Source: VGPI01 sp964482845
Lineage (GTDB): Bacteria > Cloacimonadota > Cloacimonadia > Cloacimonadales > Cloacimonadaceae
Assembly (NCBI GenBank): GCA_964482845.1
Contig: CAYZZE010000105.1
Span: 1-7,538, forward strand
DNA: 7,538 nt
Direction: 5' to 3'
Below, piece by piece: positions 1 to 4,900 of the stretch. Every line of letters begins with the position of its first letter. Positions within the stretch are counted from its first letter, which is position 1. The notes under the pieces were generated by a model. It was not told where the DNA came from, did not search any database, and saw only the letters and a list, made by a program, of their open reading frames with translations. The position numbers and the translations under genes are program-made.

Positions 1-607
1 CAATATCGATCCCCTGGTGAAATTCCCAGTGTCCGTTGAAGGGACTGATCCGCATCCCCCAGCCATCGCTGATCCGGCCAAAAGTGGGATAGATCGATGG
101 TATGCAGTCAACGTTATTGGGCGCCATCGGCAGCGCCGCCTCCAGATTTCCGATCGCATCGGACAGGATGGCAAATACCCGGGTCAGATGGATGAGTTTC
201 TGTTCCACCTCATAGATGCGGGATTTGAAGGCAGGATCCTGGGAAAAGGGGATCAGTTTGGGCTTGCCTTCACCTACGTATGGCAAGATCACCAGATCCT
301 CCGCCGCGGTGATTCGCTCAGGAGAAAGACCCTGTCGCACAAACAGCGAATCGATCAAAGCCGCATAAACCTCAAATTTCTCGCGCAATTGTTCGTTCTC
401 TGCCTTCGTCCTTGCCAGTTCAGTTCGCAAGTCATTCACCGAGCCGATACTGATCACAAATCCGGCAGCGCCGAGCAGGCATAAAACGAGAATAATAGCC
501 GCGGCATAAACTATCGGGCGCGACAGCAAAACCTGCCGTCGCCGGCCACCCATGCCATCCTGCAGCGTCAACTGTAATCGTCCGGAGGGTATAAAATCTT
601 CATGCAT
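1..607 (-). CDS. M23-family membrane-anchored metallopeptidase (N-terminal part, cut by window edge)
   Basis: This gene reads leftward from an ATG at 607 and stays open for 202 codons to the window edge, so its 3' end is missing. Residues about 1-30 are hydrophilic and basic at the end (GRRR, 21-24). Residues about 31-54 form one strong hydrophobic membrane helix. Residues about 56-80 look like a coiled coil (RTELARTKAENEQLREKFE). The sequence then reaches the start of a peptidase M23 (LytM) domain: FGRISDGWGMR, then HQGID with His197 and Asp201 as the expected first two zinc ligands. The rest of the domain, including the HxH ligand, lies outside. The layout (short cytoplasmic tail, one helix, coiled coil, M23 domain) is that of envelope murein hydrolases or their activators, acting outside the inner membrane. 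The start is moderately secure: Shine-Dalgarno pairing is weak, and an in-frame GTG at 622 is an alternative. It lies 90 bp downstream of tRNA-Glu(CTC) on the same strand and could share its transcript. Confidence 0.87.
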   Translation of the reverse strand, partial: MHEDFIPSGRLQLTLQDGMGGRRRQVLLSRPIVYAAAIILVLCLLGAAGFVISIGSVNDLRTELARTKAENEQLREKFEVYAALIDSLFVRQGLSPERITAAEDLVILPYVGEGKPKLIPFSQDPAFKSRIYEVEQKLIHLTRVFAILSDAIGNLEAALPMAPNNVDCIPSIYPTFGRISDGWGMRISPFNGHWEFHQGIDI

Positions 608-697
608 CGTTTTATAATTCACATCCCATTGATTATTATGCGTTTGCCTCAGTGAAGAAAGAAACGTTCCAATCCGCCGGTAAATCCCCCCAAAAAA

Positions 698-773
698 TGG
701 CATCCCGTAGGGGAATCGAACCCCTGTTGCGTGACTGAGAATCACGAGTCCTAGGCCACTAGACGAACGGGAC
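698..773 (-). tRNA. tRNA-Glu (anticodon CTC), CCA encoded
   Basis: A full cloverleaf reads leftward from 773. The acceptor strands GTCCCGT and ACGGGAT pair with a terminal G-U. The D arm contains GTCTAGTGG. The anticodon stem CGTGA/TCACG holds the loop TTCTCAG, with anticodon CTC at 739-737. The T arm is AGGGG-TTCGATT-CCCCT. The discriminator base is G, followed directly by an encoded CCA at 700-698. The body is 73 nt plus CCA. A run of six T follows CCA on the transcribed strand, but no independent hairpin precedes it. This is the last tRNA of the three-gene cluster. Confidence 0.96.
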
Positions 774-784
774 GCTCTAAGCAA

Positions 785-813
785 GCATCCGGAATCCCGA
801 CCAGACCGGATGC
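785..813. repeat. Perfect 8-bp inverted repeat between the two tRNA-Glu genes
   Basis: GCATCCGG at 785-792 is exactly inverted as CCGGATGC at 806-813, with a 13-nt loop. It fills most of the 55-nt spacer between tRNA-Glu(TTC) and tRNA-Glu(CTC). In the direction of tRNA transcription no T-run follows, so it is not a typical intrinsic terminator. A transcript would fold into a GC-rich stem that could mark processing of the polycistronic tRNA precursor. It could also be a copy of a dispersed palindromic repeat. The function is inferred; the symmetry is seen directly. Confidence 0.6.
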
Positions 814-828
814 GATCTCGATCTATTT

Positions 829-903
829 TGGCGACCCCTAGGGGAATCGAACCCCTCTTGCAAGAATGAAAATCTTGAGTCCTAACCGATAGACGAAGGG
901 GTC
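829..903 (-). tRNA. tRNA-Glu (anticodon TTC), CCA encoded
   Basis: The cloverleaf reads leftward from 903. The acceptor GACCCCT pairs perfectly with AGGGGTC. The D arm is GTCTATCGGTTAGGAC. The anticodon stem CAAGA/TCTTG holds the loop TTTTCAT, with anticodon TTC at 870-868. The T arm AGGGG-TTCGATT-CCCCT is identical to that of the neighbouring tRNA-Glu(CTC). The discriminator is G and CCA is encoded at 831-829. The body is 72 nt plus CCA. It decodes GAA (and GAG by wobble). The two Glu isoacceptors share T arm and D-arm features but differ in the anticodon arm, so they probably arose by an old duplication. Confidence 0.96.
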
Positions 904-914
904 GCAAACATTTC

Positions 915-989
915 TGGTGATCCAGGCTGGAATCGAACCAGCGACTCTCTGCTTAAAAGGCAGATACTCTACCGCTGAGTTACTGGACC
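915..989 (-). tRNA. tRNA-Lys (anticodon TTT), CCA encoded
   Basis: The cloverleaf reads leftward from 989. The acceptor GGTCCAG pairs with CTGGATC through one G-U. The D arm contains ACTCAGCGGTAGAGT. The anticodon stem TCTGC/GCAGA holds the loop CTTTTAA, with anticodon TTT at 957-955. The T arm is GCTGG-TTCGATT-CCAGC. The discriminator is A and CCA is encoded at 917-915. The body is 72 nt plus CCA. It is the first gene of the leftward tRNA cluster. Its 5' end faces the intergenic region in front of the defence-type genes. Confidence 0.96.
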
Positions 990-1033
990 TCATTTTCTCA
1001 TCAGGCGCACCACGCAATTTAATCCGCCTTTTT

Positions 1034-1039
1034 TGTCAA
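1034..1039 (-). promoter_or_regulatory. Consensus -35 element upstream of the tRNA cluster
   Basis: On the minus strand TTGACA, a perfect match to the sigma-70 -35 consensus, sits 45 bp before the first base of tRNA-Lys. That is a suitable distance for a tRNA operon promoter. The spacer begins with an A-run and is followed by AT-rich GGATTAAATTG, but I cannot place a good -10 hexamer at 16-18 bp. The element is therefore a candidate only. Confidence 0.35.
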
Positions 1040-1215
1040 GCCCAAATTCAGCAACTCCCCATCTTAACCCCCTCAACCTTTATCATCCAGTCGCGGTAAG
1101 ACCCTCTGCCCAAGGGCACTCTTTTCATACACTATTTTACACTCTATACGCTCGCTAAAGATCTAAAGGCAACCATTCACACTTTCCCATGACCTACCTC
1201 TACCCCTATATGTAC

Positions 1216-1329
1216 GGACAAAAATCCCAAGCATGGACAAAACCGCCTCTATCACTCTCAGGAAAAGGGATTGACCATGATCCACAATATCACTGCCCGG
1301 AAAATTGTCCACAAGTGATCATATTGTCC
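1216..1329. repeat. Two facing pairs of GGACAA boxes, 19 bp apart within each pair
   Basis: GGACAA occurs at 1216-1221 and 1235-1240. Its complement TTGTCC occurs at 1305-1310 and 1324-1329. Both pairs have the same start-to-start spacing of 19 bp, and the two pairs point toward each other. The 13-bp spacers within the pairs do not resemble each other, so these are not simply copies of a longer repeat. The palindrome TGATCA at 1316-1321 lies inside the right pair. The last box directly abuts a TTGACT that could be a -35 element. This arrangement is what a DNA-binding regulator with direct-repeat sites might use, but no regulator gene is visible here. The sites are seen directly; the function is inferred. 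Confidence 0.4.
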
Positions 1330-1357
1330 TTGACTTACTCACCGAGCTTGGTATTGG
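1330..1357 (+). promoter_or_regulatory. Weak promoter candidate for the helicase-methylase operon
   Basis: TTGACT at 1330-1335 matches five of six -35 consensus bases. It is followed after 16 bp by TATTGG at 1352-1357, a poor -10 that matches three of six. It is the best-placed rightward candidate in the gap before the two large genes and directly follows a TTGTCC box. If the 1277-1441 stretch was once coding, this match may be accidental. Confidence 0.22.
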
Positions 1358-1447
1358 TGCGCTTTGCAAAATCAAAAAGAGGAAATTGAACGCCTGTTGG
1401 TGCATTTAAGCATACGGGTAGCATCAAAATGCGGAGGTTAAACGCTA

Positions 1448-1543
1448 ATGCAGACAAGGTTTACTGAGCGCGTCAAATCCGATCGGGTCTCGAATTCACA
1501 TCCGGGAAATCCAGATATTCCCCCCAACCGAGGGATCGGATAA
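1448..1543 (+). CDS. 31-codon leader ORF abutting the helicase gene
   Basis: A strong Shine-Dalgarno sequence, GGAGG at 1433-1437, lies 10 bp before an ATG at 1448. The ORF runs 31 codons to TAA at 1541-1543. That stop touches the ATG of the PLD-helicase (1544), and the two ORFs are in the same frame. The predicted peptide begins MQTRFTERVKSDRV, is basic at first, and then becomes rich in Pro, Gly and Asn. It has no recognisable domain, signal peptide or membrane segment. It could be a small leader peptide coupled to translation of the helicase, a residue of an N-terminal extension cut by a stop, or a chance ORF. The Shine-Dalgarno sequence and the exact junction favour translation, but the short length leaves real doubt. 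Confidence 0.3.
   Translation: MQTRFTERVKSDRVSNSHPGNPDIPPNRGIG
1530..1535 (+). promoter_or_regulatory. Ribosome binding site fixing the helicase start
   Basis: GAGGGA lies 8 bp before ATG 1544, a normal spacing. An in-frame TAA immediately precedes that ATG. No upstream in-frame start can therefore produce the helicase without stop readthrough, and the start at 1544 is well supported. Confidence 0.6.
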
Positions 1544-4500
1544 ATGAGCAACTTTATTACGAACACCAGCGCCAGCCATCTCAAGAACCGCCTATCGATA
1601 CTGATCAGGGAAAGCCAAGAACTGAAGTTCCTGGTCGGCTTCTTCTATTTCTCCGGCATTGCGGAATTATTCGAGAGTATAAGAGCCAATCCCGGCCTGA
1701 CCCTCAAGGTTTTGGTCGGGCTTAATGTGGACGCCCAAAACTACGGTTTGGTCGAATATGCAGAAAAGGCTGGCAAGAAGAGAGTTGAACGCATTGAAGA
1801 CTACCATGATTCTGTTCTGAAAGCCCTGAATAACGATGATTTCGACAACGAGATATTCTATGAACAAGCTGGTTATATACTGGATCAAATCATTGATGGC
1901 AGAATTATTATTCGCAAGACATCCAGACCCAACCATGCCAAGCTATACCTATTTAAACTCAAAGAACATCAAGTAGTCCGCAGCAATCTCTTCATCACCG
2001 GCAGCAGCAATCTCAGCAAAGCAGGTCTAACTGATCGGGAAGAGTTCAACGTAGAGATTTCTGATTATGGCTTTGACGAAGCAGAGAAATACTTTGATGA
2101 GCTTTGGAACTCTGCCATCCCGATAACCGAGACCGATATAGAGAAAACCAGGTTGATCGACAACATTCGGGAGAAAACTCTGCTGAAATCCATCCATCCC
2201 TTTGATGCTTATATGTTTGTAGTAAAAACCTGGCTGGATAGTTTCTACAAACATGAATCAGGCCGTTATATCTCACTCCTGCTGGAGAAAAAGGGATACA
2301 AGCCATTCAAATACCAGATCGATGCCGTTACACAAGCGCTTTCCATCATCGAAGATAATGGTGGAGTCATTCTGGCGGACGTGGTGGGCTTGGGCAAATC
2401 CATTGTCGCCTCTTTGATTGCTCGTAAGCTGGAGAAACGGGGTATAGTAATCTGCCCTCCCGGTTTGATCGGAGACGATGCAGCCAACTCAGGCTGGAAA
2501 AAGTATAAACAAGACTTTGAACTATATGAGTGGGAAGTCCGTTCCGGAGGCGATCTGGATGGAATAATTGAGTTTATCGGCAATACCGATGGCATCGAAG
2601 TGATCATCGTGGATGAAGCTCATCGTTATCGCAATAGCTCTACGGAAACTTATGAAAAGCTAAAAACCATCTGTCGGGGAAGGCGTGTGATTCTGCTCAC
2701 GGCAACCCCGTTTAATAACTCACCGGCAGATATCCTTTCCTTACTGAGCCTGTTCATTGTCCCCAAAAAATCCAACATCACGCTAAGTAACAACCTGGTT
2801 GATCTCTTCAGGTTCTATAATAGCCTATTCAAAGACCTTGCCTATATTCATAAGAACTGGCAGTCCAAAGACTCCTCAAAAAAAGAGGAAGCCAGAAAGA
2901 AGTACCAAGCTTGGTTTGGTGATGAAGAGATCAAGATTAACAAGGTCATTGCTAGAGCTGCCATGCTCTCCAAGCAGATCAGAGAGGTAATAGAACCTGT
3001 CACGATAAGAAGGAACAGGCTTGATCTGATCAATGACCCCGATTACCGCGATGAGGTTAAGAAGCTCTCGACGATCGATAATCCCCAGGAGTGGTATTAT
3101 CAGCTCACGCTGGAGCAATCTGCCTTTTATGACCATGTGATTGATCTATATTTTACCGATAATCCGGAAAGCGCCGATCGGTTCAAGGGGCCAATATACA
3201 AGCCCTATCGCTATGAGGGCGATGATACCAGTGAGGATAAACTCAGCCGGCAAGAGCAAATCGACCGCTTGAACCAGGACAACTTGTATGATATCCTGCG
3301 CCGGCAGATGGTCAAACGCTTTGAAAGCTCGTTTGGAGCCTTTCGCCAGAGCATTGTCAATATCCGGGATTCCTATGAGAAAATCAAGGAGTTTATCCAG
3401 AGCTCCAACGGCAGATATGTGCTGAACCGCAAGCTGATAAACAAAGTGGATGGAGATGATCCCGACCAGATAGATGAGTTGCTGCGCCAGTTCGCGGAGG
3501 AAAATAAAGACAAAGACAGCAAGAAAAACCGGATTTACGAGGTGAACAAGTTTACCTTCAAAGAGCAGTTCTATGCCGATATTGAATCAGATATCTGCCT
3601 GTTTAACAAGATGATTGCCGAGATCGACGCCCTGGCTCTGGTGGAGAACGATCCCAAACGTATTGCCCTGCTGCAGAATGTGAAGACAGCCCTGCAAACC
3701 ACGGCAAACAAAGGCGAACCTACCCCAAAACTCGTGATCTTCTCGGAGTATGCCGATACGGTCAAATACCTTGAGCCTGCCTTGAAAGAGCATTTTCCTG
3801 ATCGGGTTCTGGTGATCACGGGAAGCATCGGTAAACAGCGTCTGGAGGAGATCAATACCAATTTCGATGCAGCCTATCCCAAAGCCAAGCAGAGGGATAG
3901 CTACGATGTGCTTTTAGCTACCGACAAGCTTTCTGAAGGCTTCAACCTAAATCGAGCCGCCATGGTGATCAATTATGACATCCCTTGGAATCCTGTGCGG
4001 GTAATCCAGCGGGTTGGGCGTATCAATCGTATCAGCAAAAAAGTGTTTGATACCCTCCACATCACCAATTTCTTCCCTTCCGAACAGGGTGCGGACATCG
4101 TAAAAAGCAGGGAGATTGCCTCGCACAAGATGTTTATGATCCACCAAACCTTGGGAGAAGATGCCCGTATCTTTGATGCTGAAGAAGAGCCCAGCCCCGC
4201 CAAACTCTTCGCCAAAGTGCAGACCAATCCCTATGATCTGGAAAAGGAGAGTCTCTACACAAGGCTAAAGAAATTGATGAGGCAATGGGAGGAGGAGTAT
4301 CCCGATAGGGTGAAAGCTCTGGACGAGATGCCCATCCGCCTTAAAACTGCCAAAGTTTATAGCTCTGACTCCCTGGTGATGTTCATCCGCAAGGGTAAAC
4401 TCTTTAGCGTAAGCCAGGACTTTACGGATGAAAACAAACAACTGATACCTCTCCCAATTGAAGAGGCGCTGCTTAGGATAGAATGCCGTCCGGATACTCG

Positions 4501-4900
4501 GCAATTGCCTCTCAGCACGAGTTTTTGGGAAGACTATAAAATGCTGAAGGAAGAAGCGGAGAAGTTCTGCTTCAAGCAATCACAGCAGAGTAACTCAGTT
4601 AAAGCCTTTAACTTCCTGTCCTACCTGCTTGAGCAAGATGTAAAAGAACTTGTGCCTTGGCGCAGCTTTCTGATCATGCTCCGGGAAGATATCGAAAACT
4701 ATGGCACTCTACCGGAATATACCCTGAAAAGCATCTGCGATTGGGAAAATAGTGGTAAGCCTGATTACGAGCAGATCGCCAGGGAATTGGAAAAATTGAG
4801 CAAAACCCTGGGTAAAAACTATCTTAGCAGAGTGAGGGATAACCTCAAAGCATACCAAAAACAAATTATTGTCGCGATCGAGAATCAATTATGGATATAA
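1544..4900 (+). CDS. PLD-nuclease / SNF2-DEAH helicase fusion protein (defence-type)
   Basis: The product is a complete 1118-residue protein, probably a cytoplasmic ATP-driven DNA translocase or helicase with its own nuclease domain. Residues about 1-185 form a PLD-like domain. HAK (His131, Lys133) is followed by GSSN (153-156) and an N-x-E pair (Asn169, Glu171). The Asp of the classical HxKx4D motif is replaced by Lys138, as is common in nuclease-type PLD proteins. Such domains usually act as dimers, since each chain supplies one HxK. Superfamily 2 motifs follow: a Q-like FKYQIDAV (255-262), Walker A VGLGKS (281-286), DEAH (357-360), TATPFNN (386-392), IFSEYAD (from 732), ATDKLSEGFNL (792-802) and QRVGRINR (822-829). 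All key residues look intact. A long, charged, largely helical insert (about 395-700) separates the two RecA lobes, as in SNF2 proteins. Residues about 860-1118 form an unassigned tail. It overlaps the methylase gene by 10 bp, so the two are probably translated together. The exact subfamily is uncertain. It is not the DUF3427-type PLD helicase as far as I can see, and it resembles a DISARM-style SNF2 helicase joined to a PLD nuclease. Confidence 0.9.
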   Translation: MSNFITNTSASHLKNRLSILIRESQELKFLVGFFYFSGIAELFESIRANPGLTLKVLVGLNVDAQNYGLVEYAEKAGKKRVERIEDYHDSVLKALNNDDFDNEIFYEQAGYILDQIIDGRIIIRKTSRPNHAKLYLFKLKEHQVVRSNLFITGSSNLSKAGLTDREEFNVEISDYGFDEAEKYFDELWNSAIPITETDIEKTRLIDNIREKTLLKSIHPFDAYMFVVKTWLDSFYKHESGRYISLLLEKKGYKPFKYQIDAVTQALSIIEDNGGVILADVVGLGKSIVASLIARKLEKRGIVICPPGLIGDDAANSGWKKYKQDFELYEWEVRSGGDLDGIIEFIGNTDGIEVIIVDEAHRYRNSSTETYEKLKTICRGRRVILLTATPFNNSPADILSLLSLFIVPKKSNITLSNNLVDLFRFYNSLFKDLAYIHKNWQSKDSSKKEEARKKYQAWFGDEEIKINKVIARAAMLSKQIREVIEPVTIRRNRLDLINDPDYRDEVKKLSTIDNPQEWYYQLTLEQSAFYDHVIDLYFTDNPESADRFKGPIYKPYRYEGDDTSEDKLSRQEQIDRLNQDNLYDILRRQMVKRFESSFGAFRQSIVNIRDSYEKIKEFIQSSNGRYVLNRKLINKVDGDDPDQIDELLRQFAEENKDKDSKKNRIYEVNKFTFKEQFYADIESDICLFNKMIAEIDALALVENDPKRIALLQNVKTALQTTANKGEPTPKLVIFSEYADTVKYLEPALKEHFPDRVLVITGSIGKQRLEEINTNFDAAYPKAKQRDSYDVLLATDKLSEGFNLNRAAMVINYDIPWNPVRVIQRVGRINRISKKVFDTLHITNFFPSEQGADIVKSREIASHKMFMIHQTLGEDARIFDAEEEPSPAKLFAKVQTNPYDLEKESLYTRLKKLMRQWEEEYPDRVKALDEMPIRLKTAKVYSSDSLVMFIRKGKLFSVSQDFTDENKQLIPLPIEEALLRIECRPDTRQLPLSTSFWEDYKMLKEEAEKFCFKQSQQSNSVKAFNFLSYLLEQDVKELVPWRSFLIMLREDIENYGTLPEYTLKSICDWENSGKPDYEQIARELEKLSKTLGKNYLSRVRDNLKAYQKQIIVAIENQLWI

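Larger units (their letters stand above)
990..1447. other. Divergent intergenic region without a clear gene
   Basis: This stretch separates the leftward tRNA/peptidase unit from the rightward defence-type unit. The only longer ORF, at 1189-1389 on the plus strand (66 codons), has no recognisable domain or convincing ribosome site. The region holds the putative tRNA promoter, the paired GGACAA boxes, and a weak promoter-like element before the small ORF at 1448. Between about 1277 and 1441, short coding-like stretches occur in two frames. A start at ATG 1277 has AGGGA six bases upstream but stops after 13 codons. An adjacent frame reads DHIVLDLLTELGIGAL, and the first frame resumes with QKEEIERLLVHLSIRV up to a stop at 1439-1441. 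This may be a decayed small gene or chance. No terminator hairpin with a T-run was found. Confidence 0.6.

Noticed and set aside
17..484. 155-codon plus-strand ORF
   Set aside because: It lies antisense to the M23 peptidase gene, whose translation shows a membrane helix, a coiled coil and M23 motifs. The plus-strand product has no recognisable features.
691..700. T6 run after tRNA-Glu(CTC) as an intrinsic terminator
   Set aside because: No separate GC-rich hairpin precedes the run; it directly follows the tRNA CCA end. The peptidase gene downstream has no strong promoter of its own, so readthrough is plausible.
917..1099. 60-codon plus-strand ORF
   Set aside because: It begins inside the complement of tRNA-Lys, and its first residues come from tRNA sequence, a common false prediction.
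1278..1313. Two DnaA-box-like sequences, TGATCCACA and TTGTCCACA
   Set aside because: Each differs from TTATCCACA at one position, but there are only two, with no dnaA gene, AT-rich unwinding region or further boxes nearby. One overlaps a GGACAA-family site. This is not enough to propose an origin.
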